Part shown: one piece after another, positions 38,905 through 48,398 of the stretch
Layout of the letters: every line of letters begins with the position of its first letter
Position numbering within the stretch: position 1 is the stretch's first letter
From: Marinobacter sp. Arc7-DN-1
Lineage (GTDB): Bacteria > Pseudomonadota > Gammaproteobacteria > Pseudomonadales > Oleiphilaceae
Direction of reading: 5' to 3'
Assembly: GCF_003441595.1 (NCBI RefSeq)
Contig: NZ_CP031848.1
Location: 4,092,001 to 4,156,000 of the forward strand
Length of the DNA stretch: 64,000 bases
The notes under the pieces: generated by a model
The model's database searches: none
The model's input: the letters and a program-made list of their open reading frames with translations, nothing else
What the model was told of the DNA's origin: nothing
Position numbers and translations under genes: made by a program

Positions 38905-41472
38905 TCAGGCCATTGGGTCGGCGATCGGCAGTTTCAGGGTGAAGGAAGAGCCTTCGCCCGGCGTAGACGATACCGAAATTTCCCCTTTGTGTTTTTCTAC
39001 CACGGTTTTCACGAAGGAAAGCCCGAGTCCGGTGCCGTGTACTCCTGCCAGCTCGCTGCTTTTCTGCCGCCGGTAACGGTCAAACAGGTATGGCAGTTCT
39101 TCCGGATCGATGCCGGAGCCCTCATCAGCGATGGCAAGGCACGCCTGATGGCCCGCCCGGAATACCTGAATGCTGACGGCGGAACCTTCCGGGCTGTACT
39201 GAACCGCGTTGGTGAGCAGGTTGATCACCGCTCGCTCCAATAGCTCCGCGTTACCCCGGAGCCAGAGATCTTCCGTGCCCTGCAGCTGAAGCTGTATCTG
39301 TTTCTCCACCGCCTGTTCACTGACGCTGTCCCGGGCGTTTTCAACGATGGCGAGGAACTCGCATTCGTAAAACCGGGTCTCGGTGAGCTGTTCGGCCCGG
39401 GCAAGCTGCACGAATTCCTCGGCCAGGTGATAGCTTCGCCGGGCGAGTCTGCCCAATTGTTCCAACTGGCTTTGCTCAATGTGGCTGGGGTCGCGTTTGA
39501 GCTGCTCGATCAGCGCCAGCTGGGAGACCAGCGGCGAACGGACATCGTGGGAAATAAAGTCGATGGCCTCGCGATGCTGGCGCTGCTGCTCTCGCAGTTC
39601 CGAGATGTCGGAAATGTTGGCGATGATGCCTTGCTGGTCGCTGTCGGGCAGTGAAAACGGGGCGAAGTGGATCAAAAAGTCCTTGTCGCGAATTCTCAGG
39701 TCCACGGTGCGGCTCTGCCGCAGCGTGAGGGTGTCTGAAACCGTTTCATGCCAGGGAGGGGTTTCCCGGGGGTCGTGGCCTTCAAGGAGTTTAACGAGAG
39801 GCAGGCCGCCCAGGCTTGGCATGGGTTCCTGGAACCATTCTTCGATATGGCCGTTGGCGAAGCGGATAACACCCAGCTCGTCGGTCACTATGATGCCATC
39901 GGGCATTCGCTCGAAGCTCCTGCGGATGAACTGCTGCATATGATTCAGCCGATCCGTGGCAGCGCGAACCCGTTCGATCCGTGCGGAGATGTTCTCGCTG
40001 GGCCGGGCGATGCGGTTTGCCGGTGCGGTCTGCTCAAGGTGGAGTCTTCGAAGATAGCGCTGGATGACTTCGCGGCCGAGGTCGTTGGGCAGTACCAGGC
40101 CAAGATGGTAGCGGGTGCCTCCGCGCAAGAGCTGAATCCAGCTGCGGTTGCTGTCGTGGAGCCAGTGGCCAGGGGTCAGGTCTTGTGGAATGTCGGCGGG
40201 GGAGAGGTCCCGCCTGGACAAAATGTCGCTCTCCTCTGTGAGTAGCCATCCGGTGGGCTGGAACAGGGCCTGGAAATGCTCCAGCAGTTGTGTCGGATGC
40301 CGGCCTGAAGGCGCAGGCAGGGCAACCTGGGGGCTTCTGGCCAGATCATCCAGCTGGCGGTTCAGGAAGCGGTTGGTCATGGCCAGGCGAAGGCCGCTGG
40401 ATACCGGGAAGGCCAGGAAAGGAACGATCATCGCGCTGGCGAGTGGTACCCACCATCGGAGAACCAACAGCATGAACAGGTAGAACCCGGCCAGCGCAAT
40501 CACGGCAGTTGTGCAGGCCAGGAGGGTACGTGCCGGCCGCATGGAGGGCAGGGCAAGCGCGAGTGCCAGAATGGTTGCCAACGCCAGAAAAGCAGATGCC
40601 CACTCCGGTGCCGGGCGAATAAGCAGCCCCCTGGCCTGGGCGGAAAACACGTTGGCGTGGAATTCAACGCCGGACATGGGGCGGCTGAGGCCGGAGAAGG
40701 GCGTTGGCAGTATGTCTCCGAAGCCGGCAGCTGTGGCACCTACAAACACCGTCTTGCCGTTGAACAGTTCCGGCGAGGGTGGTTGCGTCAGTACCTGCGC
40801 GAACGAGTACGCCGGCAGGGAGCCAGCACCGCCGATCAGCGGAACCGCCCGGTACTGATCCCGTACGTTCACGTAAGGGGGTGTGTCCCTGGTTTCTGCG
40901 CGTTGCGGCGCTTCGCCCGTGGCGGCCAGGGAAAGGCTGGGCCAGAGGCGCTCGCCGAGGCCGTTATAGAGATAAAGGCCGCGGGCGACGCCGTCGTTGT
41001 CCAGCTCTACATGGGCGTGGCCAAGGCCAGCAGCCGCCGAAGCAAGTTTGCTGACGGGCAGTTGTTCGCTTAACAAGTACTGGGAGGTGGGCGGTGACAG
41101 GTAAACGGGCAGAATCACATTGCCGTGGTTGCGCATCTGTTCGGCCAGTTCATCATCATCTGATGAGGGCTCGGCAAACAGGATGTCCAACACGATCGTC
41201 TCGGCACCTGCCTGGTTGAGTTTGGCGATCAGTTCCGCGTGCAGGTTCCTGGGCCATGGCCAACGGCCCAGACGGTTCAGGCTGAGTTCGTCGATGGTAA
41301 CCAGAACAACGTCGTCAGAGGCGTGCACCGGGCTGGCGGTGATGGCCCTGTCGTACAGCCAGTAATCGAGGCGCTGGGGCAGGGTGGTGGTCTGGATGAG
41401 CAGAAGGAGTGCCAGCAGTATCAGGCCCAGTGTCCAGGGGGTCGTTTTTATTGGCAGCCAATCCCGGTTCAT
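38905..41472 (-). CDS. CHASE2-domain sensor histidine kinase
   Basis: An 855-residue membrane kinase. Order: one N-terminal TM (~14-28), a periplasmic CHASE2 domain (~30-285, VVLVTIDELSLNRLGRWPWPR and NGKTVFVGATAAG), three TM helices (~290-370), a PAS domain (~510-625), a HisKA domain with FISHDVRSPL (phospho-His about residue 641), and an HATPase domain (NLLTNAVQYSPEG, DEGSGIDPEE, GTGLGLSFVK). Third gene after a response regulator and a FecR-type protein on the same strand, so it is the likely kinase for that regulator. The signal is unknown. Confidence 0.9.
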   Translation of the reverse strand: MNRDWLPIKTTPWTLGLILLALLLLIQTTTLPQRLDYWLYDRAITASPVHASDDVVLVTIDELSLNRLGRWPWPRNLHAELIAKLNQAGAETIVLDILFAEPSSDDDELAEQMRNHGNVILPVYLSPPTSQYLLSEQLPVSKLASAAAGLGHAHVELDNDGVARGLYLYNGLGERLWPSLSLAATGEAPQRAETRDTPPYVNVRDQYRAVPLIGGAGSLPAYSFAQVLTQPPSPELFNGKTVFVGATAAGFGDILPTPFSGLSRPMSGVEFHANVFSAQARGLLIRPAPEWASAFLALATILALALALPSMRPARTLLACTTAVIALAGFYLFMLLVLRWWVPLASAMIVPFLAFPVSSGLRLAMTNRFLNRQLDDLARSPQVALPAPSGRHPTQLLEHFQALFQPTGWLLTEESDILSRRDLSPADIPQDLTPGHWLHDSNRSWIQLLRGGTRYHLGLVLPNDLGREVIQRYLRRLHLEQTAPANRIARPSENISARIERVRAATDRLNHMQQFIRRSFERMPDGIIVTDELGVIRFANGHIEEWFQEPMPSLGGLPLVKLLEGHDPRETPPWHETVSDTLTLRQSRTVDLRIRDKDFLIHFAPFSLPDSDQQGIIANISDISELREQQRQHREAIDFISHDVRSPLVSQLALIEQLKRDPSHIEQSQLEQLGRLARRSYHLAEEFVQLARAEQLTETRFYECEFLAIVENARDSVSEQAVEKQIQLQLQGTEDLWLRGNAELLERAVINLLTNAVQYSPEGSAVSIQVFRAGHQACLAIADEGSGIDPEELPYLFDRYRRQKSSELAGVHGTGLGLSFVKTVVEKHKGEISVSSTPGEGSSFTLKLPIADPMA

Positions 41473-41504
41473 GAGCCCTGCTGTGTGTTTCGTCGATCAA
41501 AGGA

Positions 41505-43142
41505 TTATTCCAGGTACAATTCCCTCCCGGGTCCCCAGCGGCTTTGCAGCGGACCGTCAGAAAGAGCTTTCAGGCGCACAAAATACCGCCTTCCGGGAAT
41601 CAGACGCAAGGCTGCTGTGGTATCAGACAGCGTGGCTTCCTTGATGATGTTGTTGAATCCCGGCTCTTCAGACAGCTGCAAGCGGTAATCTGTGGCCGTG
41701 ACGATCTTTTCCCAGAACACCCGCACCTGGCTGTCGATGTAGTTGACGCTGATGATGCGCACCGGCGGCAGGCTGCCGTTTACCACCAGTTGCCGGGGCC
41801 CGGTGGTGGCCACGGAGTTGCCGCCGGCCTCGGTCACCACCCGCCAGTAATATTTGCCCGGCCCAAGGGGGCGAGACGGCAGGGCGGAGGTTTCCGGTGC
41901 CCATTCGCTGGTGGCGACCAGGTTCCGGAAGTCTTTGTCTTCGGCGATTTCCACCCGGGCCACTTCGTTATCGCCATTGAGCTGCCAGCGGAATTCCGGC
42001 ATGTCATCGTTTACGGTATCACCGTCTGAGGGCGACATCAGACTTGCTATTCTGGCCTGCAGGTCGACTTCGACCGGAATCACACCGGGCATACCGGCAG
42101 TGCCACGGCTGTCCAGGGCGGCCAGGTGAATTTCGTAGCTGCCGTTGTCCAGCCGGCCGATATCAAAGCTGTTGCCGGTGATTTCCCGGCTCTCCACCCA
42201 ACGGCCGCTGTCGGCTTCAAAGATGTCCACCCGGTGCATGGGGGCCCGGCTTTCCCGCCAGGTCATGGTTGATGGCAGTTGGGTCAGCGTGGGTGGCAGA
42301 GGGTTAATTTCCGGAGCGGGCGGCAGGCGGCGAATACTCAGGCCACTGGTGCTATTGGTAGACAGGCTGGCGCCGAACCCGGCTGGGATGCGGCGGGTTT
42401 TGCCCGGCGCGCCGAAATCCACCTCGCCCTTGGTTACCTGCAGGCTGGTGCCTTTGGCTGAGGCCTGGAGGGCAAATGCGGTGCCGCGCACGGCGGCCAC
42501 GGCGGACGGAGTTTCAATCTCAAAACGTGCTCCGCCTTCCATTATCGGTTTCACCCGGGTGTGGATTTCACCGTGGTTGAGCCGCAGGCGGGTGTCGACC
42601 ATACCGGCTTTGCCGTATTGGGTCAGACGGTTGAATATCAGGCGGGAGTTAGGAGAGATCCGTACTTCCGAGCCGTCGGCCAGTTCGATGGTCGCGGTAC
42701 CAGAGGCAGACAGAATCTCGTCGCCTACTTGAATCAGGGTGTCTTCGGTCAGGCGAATCTTGCGGCCAGTGTTGCCTGAAATCAGTTGAACGGTTCCCGA
42801 GACGGTGGCGGCCTTCGCCGGTTGGGGCTGGCGCTTCAGCCAGGCCAGGGGAATGCGAATGGCGTCGCCGGCTCCGAGGGTGGCACCATTGGTGATCTTA
42901 TTGTACTGAAGCAGGCGGTTGGCGCTGTACTTCTGTGCGAGCAAGTCGTTTGCCACTTCCGGGAAACTCTCGCCCGGGTGCAGGGTATAGATCCATTCCG
43001 GCACCAGGCTGGCAGATGAAGCGTCAGACTGCCCGGCGGACCCACGGGTTACCGACAGCTCCGCGCCCGCCGGAAACGCACAGGCCAGGAGGACAATTAT
43101 CAGCAGCAGTGCAGGCAGCTTTGGCGCCGGGGCATCAATCAT
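41505..43142 (-). CDS. Exported FecR-domain protein with LysM-like N-terminus
   Basis: 545 residues with a signal peptide (to about residue 27), a LysM-like segment (~50-103, YTLHPGESFPEVANDL), a FecR domain (~115-255) and two or three fibronectin-like beta domains to the C-terminus (~280-545). FecR domains in such proteins act as periplasmic sensing or scaffolding modules. It overlaps the response regulator gene upstream and lies 32 bp before the CHASE2 kinase gene, so a role in feeding an envelope signal to that kinase is a reasonable inference. Confidence 0.8.
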   Translation of the reverse strand: MIDAPAPKLPALLLIIVLLACAFPAGAELSVTRGSAGQSDASSASLVPEWIYTLHPGESFPEVANDLLAQKYSANRLLQYNKITNGATLGAGDAIRIPLAWLKRQPQPAKAATVSGTVQLISGNTGRKIRLTEDTLIQVGDEILSASGTATIELADGSEVRISPNSRLIFNRLTQYGKAGMVDTRLRLNHGEIHTRVKPIMEGGARFEIETPSAVAAVRGTAFALQASAKGTSLQVTKGEVDFGAPGKTRRIPAGFGASLSTNSTSGLSIRRLPPAPEINPLPPTLTQLPSTMTWRESRAPMHRVDIFEADSGRWVESREITGNSFDIGRLDNGSYEIHLAALDSRGTAGMPGVIPVEVDLQARIASLMSPSDGDTVNDDMPEFRWQLNGDNEVARVEIAEDKDFRNLVATSEWAPETSALPSRPLGPGKYYWRVVTEAGGNSVATTGPRQLVVNGSLPPVRIISVNYIDSQVRVFWEKIVTATDYRLQLSEEPGFNNIIKEATLSDTTAALRLIPGRRYFVRLKALSDGPLQSRWGPGRELYLE

Positions 43143-43869
43143 TGGTTACCGTGTCTGTCTCAGTCGGATCAACATCCTGCTCCCGGGCTTTCATGGCTTC
43201 CAGGCGGTAGCCGCGCTGGTAAATGGTTTTGATCCGGAAACCGTTTTCCGGATTCAGACCCAGACGACGGCGAAGGCGGCTCATGTGGGTGTCAACCGTG
43301 CGGGTGTTGATGTCGCGGGCCAGGCCCCAGACGCGCTCCAGAAGCATTTCCCGGGTAAGCAGGCGGCCCTGGTTCTGGAACAGGAACAGGGTCAGGTCGA
43401 AATCCTTGTCCGTCAGCGTGAGTCCTTCGCCGTGCAGAGAAATGATCCGGTGCTGAGTGTTGATTTCGAAGGGCCCGTAGCGAAGTGCTTCTTTCTCGCT
43501 GTCCGGGTTTGTGCGTCTGGCCAGGGCGTTGATACGTGCCACCAGTTCCGCCGCCCGGGCAGGCTTGGCGAGGTAATCGTCGGCACCCGCATCCAGGGCG
43601 CGGACGATATCCGCTTCACTGTCCCGTTGGGTGAGGAAAACCACGGGAATCGGCCAGTTCAGTTGGGCCCGTATGCTTTCAAGAACATCAATGCCGGTCA
43701 TGTCCGGAATCTGCCAGTCCAGAATCAGGAGGTCATAACTGCGGTGCAATACCGCGCTCAGAAAGCTCTGGCCGGTAGGGAAGCTGTCGCAGTGGTGTCC
43801 GCGCTCAGACAGAATCGACTGGATGTGCTGTGCCTGTTCGGTTTCGTCTTCAAGCAAGGCAATACGCAT
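43135..43869 (-). CDS. OmpR-family response regulator
   Basis: 244 residues: receiver domain with acidic pocket E7/D8, phospho-acceptor D51 (LLILDWQIPDMTG) and the AKPA lysine loop, then a winged-helix DNA-binding domain (~135-232, LTDKDFDLTLFLFQNQGRLLTREML). First gene of a three-gene operon with the FecR-like protein (8-nt overlap) and the CHASE2 kinase. Confidence 0.92.
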   Translation of the reverse strand: MRIALLEDETEQAQHIQSILSERGHHCDSFPTGQSFLSAVLHRSYDLLILDWQIPDMTGIDVLESIRAQLNWPIPVVFLTQRDSEADIVRALDAGADDYLAKPARAAELVARINALARRTNPDSEKEALRYGPFEINTQHRIISLHGEGLTLTDKDFDLTLFLFQNQGRLLTREMLLERVWGLARDINTRTVDTHMSRLRRRLGLNPENGFRIKTIYQRGYRLEAMKAREQDVDPTETDTVTND

Positions 43870-43984
43870 TAAGTCTCTCCCGGAGTGTTGCTTCTTTTTT
43901 TGCCTGGCATGGCGCCGAGCTTTGGGCAGAGTGCTCTGCTATATCAATCAATTATCACAAAATGTGCATCTGTGTTCAGTATCG

Positions 43985-46168
43985 TTATGTAGACTTGCGT
44001 AAACGGACGGCGGGCTTTCCGTTGTCGTCATCCAGTGTTTGTCGGCAGCCGGGGAAATTACTGCAGCCCCAGAACCAGCCTTTTTTGCCTTTTCGCCGAA
44101 CCAGGGGCGAGAAGCAGTGGGGGCAGGGGATCGGTTTCTGGCTGGTGCCGTCCTGGGGGCTGGCCTCTTCCAGTGGCCGGGTGCCGCGGCAGTCCGGATA
44201 GCGGGTGCAGGCATAGAAGCGCCCGAACTTGCCGTCCCGTTCGAGCATGGGGGCCCGGCATTTTGGGCAGTGGGGCGGGTTCTCGGGTGCGTCTGTGTCC
44301 GGGGGCGTGGAGCCGCCGGCTGGCTGCCCCTGGGGCCGGTTCAGGAAGCCGCGGATTTCCCGTTTCAGGGTCTCCAGAAACTGTCTCGGGTCGCCCTCGC
44401 CACGGCGGATGCCCTCCAGGGTGGCCTCCCACACCGCCGTGCGATCCGGCTTGCTGACCGATTCGGGCAAGGCACGGATCAGGGCTTTGCCTTTGTCGGT
44501 GGCGCGGATGTGCCGGCTGTCCCGGTACAGATAATCCCGTTTGAACAGGGTGTCGATGATGGTAGCCCGGGTAGCTTCGGTGCCCAGGCCATCGGTCTCG
44601 CGCAGGGTTTTGCGAAGCTCGGCATCGGTTACAAAACGGGCGATGTTGGTCATCGCCGAGAGCAGCGTGGCGTCGGTAAAAGGCTGGGGTGGTTGGGTTT
44701 TGCGTTCGGCGATGGTGCTGTCTTCGCAGAACACCGGTTCGCCCTTCTCCAGCCGGGGCAGCGGTGTTTTCTCCGGCTCGGCACGCCCTTCCCGGAGTTT
44801 TAGCTCCAGGGCTTTCCAGCCGGGCACCAGAATGGCCGTTTCCGTGGCGCGGAACTGATGCTCCGCTACTCGTACCGTCAGCTTGCCTTCCCGGTGAACT
44901 GCGTCTGCAGCGAACTGCATCAGGTAGTAGCGGCTGATCAGGCCGTAGATTTTCTGTTCCGCCGCACTGAGTTTGCCGTTGGGGGACGGCCGGCTGGTTG
45001 GAATGATGGCGTGGTGGGCATCGACCTGTTTATCGTTCCAGGCGGCAGTCTTCCTGCCCAGGTCTGCGCCATTGCAGGCTTCCTGAAGATCCGGTGCCAC
45101 CCGGCCAATGGCACGCACTACCTGTTCCCGCTGGTCGTAATGGCCCTCAGGCAAGTACCTGCAGTCGGAACGGGGGTAGGTGATCAGTTGGTGGCGCTCG
45201 TAGAGGTTCTGGGCGGTATCAAGCACGTCTTTGGCACCCATCCGGAACAGCCGGCCGGCTTCGATCTGCAGCGCCGACAGGGACAGTGGTAGCGGCGGTG
45301 CTTCCGGCCGGTCGCGGAAGCGGGATTCGGTGATGGTGCCGGGCCGGCTTTGTACGCTCTCGGCTATCTGCTCGGCCACTTCCCGGCTCAGCAGGCGGTT
45401 TTCTTCGTCCAGGTGGTCCCGGAATTGTTCGTCGGGCAGCCAGCGGGCGGTGAAGGTTTGCTGGTCGGCTTCCTCTTCCTGGGCCTTGAAGCGGGCTTCA
45501 ATCCGGAAATAGGGCTTGGGCCGGAAGTTTTCGATGGTGTTGTCCCGTTCCACCACCAGGCCAAGCACCGGGGTTTGCACCCGGCCAACGGAATAGACGC
45601 CTTGTTCGCCCTGTTGCTGATAGCTGAGGGTGTAGAAGCGGGTGAGGTTGATGCCGTAGAGCCAGTCGGCCCGTTGCCGGGCCAGCGCCGAATGGGACAG
45701 GCGCCGGAATTCGCGGTTGTCTTTCGGGCTCTGGAGGGCTTTGGCCACGGCTGCCGGGGTCAAATCGTTGATCAGGATCCGCTTTACCGGTGCGCGGGCG
45801 CCAAAATAGCGGATAACTTCGTCTACCAGAAGCTGGCCTTCGCGGTCCGGGTCGCCGGCATGGGTGATGGTTTCGGCCTGGCGGATCAGGGATTCGAGGA
45901 CATTGAGCTGTTGCCGCACGCTGTCCTTGGGCATGACTTGCCATTTTTCGGGAAACATGGGCAGGTCTTCCTGGCGCCATTTTTTCCAGGCCGGGTTGTA
46001 GCGGGCCGGTTCCGCCGGTTCCAGGAGGTGGCCGATGCACCAGCTGACAGTGGCAGCCTGTTCGCCCTGGCCACAGCGAATCCAGCCCTGGCCTTTCTGG
46101 TGCGGGCCGGGGAGGGCGGCGGCGATGGCGCGGCCCAGGCTTGGTTTTTCGGCGATGTACAGGTGCAT
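43985..46168 (-). CDS. topB: DNA topoisomerase III
   Basis: Type IA topoisomerase that decatenates DNA with RecQ-type helicases. The 727-residue protein begins MHLYIAEKPSLGRAIA (Toprim), has the acidic HAGDPDREGQLL Toprim site, the active-site tyrosine in LITYPRSDCRYL (about residue 330), and two C-terminal zinc-ribbon motifs (CPKC...C...C and CPHC...C...C, ~630-710). The family is typically about 650 residues; the extra length is the zinc region. Stands alone. Confidence 0.95.
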   Translation of the reverse strand: MHLYIAEKPSLGRAIAAALPGPHQKGQGWIRCGQGEQAATVSWCIGHLLEPAEPARYNPAWKKWRQEDLPMFPEKWQVMPKDSVRQQLNVLESLIRQAETITHAGDPDREGQLLVDEVIRYFGARAPVKRILINDLTPAAVAKALQSPKDNREFRRLSHSALARQRADWLYGINLTRFYTLSYQQQGEQGVYSVGRVQTPVLGLVVERDNTIENFRPKPYFRIEARFKAQEEEADQQTFTARWLPDEQFRDHLDEENRLLSREVAEQIAESVQSRPGTITESRFRDRPEAPPLPLSLSALQIEAGRLFRMGAKDVLDTAQNLYERHQLITYPRSDCRYLPEGHYDQREQVVRAIGRVAPDLQEACNGADLGRKTAAWNDKQVDAHHAIIPTSRPSPNGKLSAAEQKIYGLISRYYLMQFAADAVHREGKLTVRVAEHQFRATETAILVPGWKALELKLREGRAEPEKTPLPRLEKGEPVFCEDSTIAERKTQPPQPFTDATLLSAMTNIARFVTDAELRKTLRETDGLGTEATRATIIDTLFKRDYLYRDSRHIRATDKGKALIRALPESVSKPDRTAVWEATLEGIRRGEGDPRQFLETLKREIRGFLNRPQGQPAGGSTPPDTDAPENPPHCPKCRAPMLERDGKFGRFYACTRYPDCRGTRPLEEASPQDGTSQKPIPCPHCFSPLVRRKGKKGWFWGCSNFPGCRQTLDDDNGKPAVRLRKST

Positions 46169-46288
46169 GGGGTCTGGTGTTTTGGAAACGGGATGGGAAT
46201 GTGGCGCTTTGGCTTTGAGCTGTCAAGGTTCGGGCGGTGCCTGATATGTGTAGTAGACTGGTGGGCATGGGGGAGGCGGCTGTGGAAG

Positions 46289-46371
46289 TAGCTTTCCCAA
46301 AAGACGCCGTGAACCCTTCCATGGGGGCTTGGTGTTGCCATCCATGGCAACACACACTTTTGGGAAAGCTA
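46289..46371. repeat. 83-bp nested inverted repeat (dispersed-repeat candidate)
   Basis: Outer arms TAGCTTTCCCAAAAG (46289-46303) and its exact complement (46357-46371) enclose an inner hairpin GTGTTGCCAT/ATGGCAACAC (46332-46353). The size and nesting resemble ERIC-type intergenic repeats. It lies between the divergent topB and bolA genes. Confidence 0.75.
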
Positions 46372-46443
46372 TCTCCATACCCGCGTCGGGTCACATGCAA
46401 TTCGCCCCCTTAACCTCGGGTTGAGCAGTAGGAGTCCTAAAAC

Positions 46444-46797
46444 ATGAAAATTCAAAACGCAATTGAAACCAAACTGAACGAGGCGTTCGATGCGCGCTTT
46501 CTTCAGGTGGAGAACGAGAGCCACAAGCACAGTGTGCCGCCGAATTCTGAAACTCATTTCAAGGTGACGCTGGTGTCACCGGAGTTTGAGGGGCAGATGA
46601 GGGTGCGGCGGCATCAGGCGATTTATAAGGTGCTGGCCGAGGAACTGGAGGGGGAGGTGCATGCGTTGGCGCTGCATCTGTATTCTCCAGAGGAGTGGGA
46701 GGCGTCCGGGCAGGTGGCGCCGGAGTCTCCGAATTGTATGGGCGGGTCCAAGAAGGGTCCGGCGATGGCGGCACGATCCGCTCAGGGAGAGGGTTAA
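46444..46797 (+). CDS. bolA: BolA family protein
   Basis: 117 residues; MKIQNAIETKLNEAFDA, then a conserved His in ESHKHSVPPNSETHFKVTLVS, and RHQAIYKVLAEEL are BolA signatures. BolA proteins pair with monothiol glutaredoxins in iron-sulfur handling and affect morphology genes. The C-terminal ~20 residues are a low-complexity tail. Stop overlaps the next start (TAATG), a coupled pair. Confidence 0.92.
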   Translation: MKIQNAIETKLNEAFDARFLQVENESHKHSVPPNSETHFKVTLVSPEFEGQMRVRRHQAIYKVLAEELEGEVHALALHLYSPEEWEASGQVAPESPNCMGGSKKGPAMAARSAQGEG

Positions 46798-47420
46798 TGA
46801 GTCAGTTTTTCCAGATCCATCCGGAGACGCCGCAGAAGCGTCTGATTAACCAGGCGGTGGATATCCTTCGCCGCGGGGGGGTGATTGTGTACCCCACGGA
46901 TTCCGCCTATGCCATTGGTTGCCACCTCGGTGACAAGCAGGCGGCGGACCGGATCAAGCGGATTCGCAGGCTGGATGACAAGCACAATTTCACGCTGGTG
47001 TGCCGGGATCTTTCCGATATTGGCGTGTATGCCAAGGTAGACAACACCCAGTACCGGTTGCTGAAGAATTTCACGCCGGGGCCCTACACCTTCATTCTGG
47101 ATGCCACCAGTGAGGTGCCGCGCCGGTTGCTTCATCCCAAGCGGCGGACTGTCGGTGTGCGGGTGCCGGACAATGCCATTGTTCAGGAGTTGCTGGGTGA
47201 GCTCGGTGAGCCGATTATGAGCAGCACGCTGATCCTGCCCGGTGAGACAGAGCCGATGACCGATCCCTACGACATCCGGGATACCCTGGAGCATGAGCTG
47301 GATCTGATTATTGACGGCGGGTTCTGCGGCATGGAGGCAACCACGGTGGTGGACTTCACCGGCGAAGCGCCGGTGGTGACCCGGGTTGGCAAAGGGGATC
47401 CGGCGCCTTTCGAAGTTTGA
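46797..47420 (+). CDS. Sua5/YciO family protein (threonylcarbamoyl-AMP synthase-like)
   Basis: 207 residues from ATG 46797. The fold motifs VIVYPTDSAYAIGCHL, KHNFTLVCRDLSDI, PGPYTFILDAT and RTVGVRVPDN match YciO, the TsaC/Sua5 homologue. TsaC/Sua5 makes threonylcarbamoyl-AMP for tRNA t6A; YciO-type proteins show weaker or different activity, so the exact role is uncertain. Overlaps bolA by one base. Confidence 0.85.
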   Translation: MSQFFQIHPETPQKRLINQAVDILRRGGVIVYPTDSAYAIGCHLGDKQAADRIKRIRRLDDKHNFTLVCRDLSDIGVYAKVDNTQYRLLKNFTPGPYTFILDATSEVPRRLLHPKRRTVGVRVPDNAIVQELLGELGEPIMSSTLILPGETEPMTDPYDIRDTLEHELDLIIDGGFCGMEATTVVDFTGEAPVVTRVGKGDPAPFEV

Positions 47421-47448
47421 TTACCCGGATGGGGCGCTGTCGGCCATC

Positions 47449-48114
47449 CTATGCCCGGGCGTTCAGGTTGAAAGCGTACGCCCGAGTATTGCCCGCCGCT
47501 TCTATCTGCCCGGCGCCCACCGAGCGCCGCAGGGTATCGTACCGGTGAACCAGGTCCTGAAGGCCGTTGAACTGCTGGTTTTCACTGATCAGTGTGTCCA
47601 GTAGCGGGTTGTTGACCCCGTAGGCCTGGTTCAGCTTGAGCGCGTTGTCCATGAAATCAAGCGTCGGTTCGTTGACGCTCAGGCGATTGAACGCTTCCTT
47701 GAAGTTTTTGTTCACGTTCAGGTCTTTTTCAATCAGTGCCCGGGTTTTGTCTGCAATTTTTCCTTCCACGGCAACGCTGCCGTTTTCATATTTGCTTACG
47801 TTGAGCGCGGTTGCCGGGTGCAGGTTGTATTCGGCAAGTTTATGCCGAAGTGTCTCCCGCACGAAGGCAAGATCCTGCCCCACGGTTTGTTTGTAGTCGG
47901 CCATGGCGAGCCGGCGGGCCTTCAGGCGGCCGAGGTCGGTCTGACTGTTGTCCGAGGGTGTGAAGCGGTCATCACCGGCGGTCGGCTCGGCTTCTACGGT
48001 TTTTGTTTGGGCCTTGGCCGCTGCGGTTTCCGGGCCTGTGGCCGGTGTCTGGCGCTTTTCCATGGCCTGCTGGAACTGGGTGCTTGCCCGGATCAGTGAA
48101 GTCAGTAGGGACAT
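47449..48114 (-). CDS. Hypothetical 221-residue protein
   Basis: No signal peptide or TM segment. A Thr/Ala/Glu-rich disordered N-terminus (~20-60) precedes a helical, Asn- and Leu-rich domain (RRLAMADYKQTVGQDLAFV; later KIADKTRALIEKDLNVNKNF). I recognise no family. It is divergent from the chemoreceptor gene, from a ~285-bp spacer, so it may share flagellar-class control, but no promoter is evident on its side. Its C-terminal pattern (regular heptads, NALKLNQAYGVNNPLLDTL) suggests a self-associating helical protein. Confidence 0.6.
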   Translation of the reverse strand: MSLLTSLIRASTQFQQAMEKRQTPATGPETAAAKAQTKTVEAEPTAGDDRFTPSDNSQTDLGRLKARRLAMADYKQTVGQDLAFVRETLRHKLAEYNLHPATALNVSKYENGSVAVEGKIADKTRALIEKDLNVNKNFKEAFNRLSVNEPTLDFMDNALKLNQAYGVNNPLLDTLISENQQFNGLQDLVHRYDTLRRSVGAGQIEAAGNTRAYAFNLNARA

Positions 48115-48312
48115 GGATGGTTTTCCTCCTTCGGCTTGCCCGAGAGCGGTTGCCGAACAGTCAGTGCTTGAGATTTCTGGTACTTACCACTGGTTCCTGC
48201 AGCTTTCAGGCCAACTCCACCGAACTTTCCCCGGTTTGCTTTTTCCATGCAGGGAGTGTCATTGACCTCTCCCCGATCTGACCCAAGTCAGGAAAAAAAT
48301 GACACATATCTA

Positions 48313-48339
48313 TAAAGTCCGGCGACAGTTGGCCGTTAT
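48313..48339 (+). promoter_or_regulatory. FliA (sigma-28) type promoter of the chemoreceptor gene
   Basis: TAAAGTCC (48313-48320), an 11-bp spacer and GCCGTTAT (48332-48339) match the sigma-28 consensus TAAAGTTT-N11-GCCGATAA in 12 of 16 positions. It is 60 bp before the chemoreceptor ATG, and sigma-28 is the normal sigma for chemotaxis receptors. Confidence 0.7.
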
Positions 48340-48398
48340 TTTATCCAGTCAAACCAATTTTCAAGCCGCCCGCAGAGCGGTTCCTGAGTCGGGTTATC

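Noticed and set aside
40170-40185. GGGGTCAGGTCTTG resembling the RAYT repeat inside the CHASE2 kinase gene
   Set aside because: It lies in a conserved coding frame without a paired arm, so it is most likely coincidence, not a REP.
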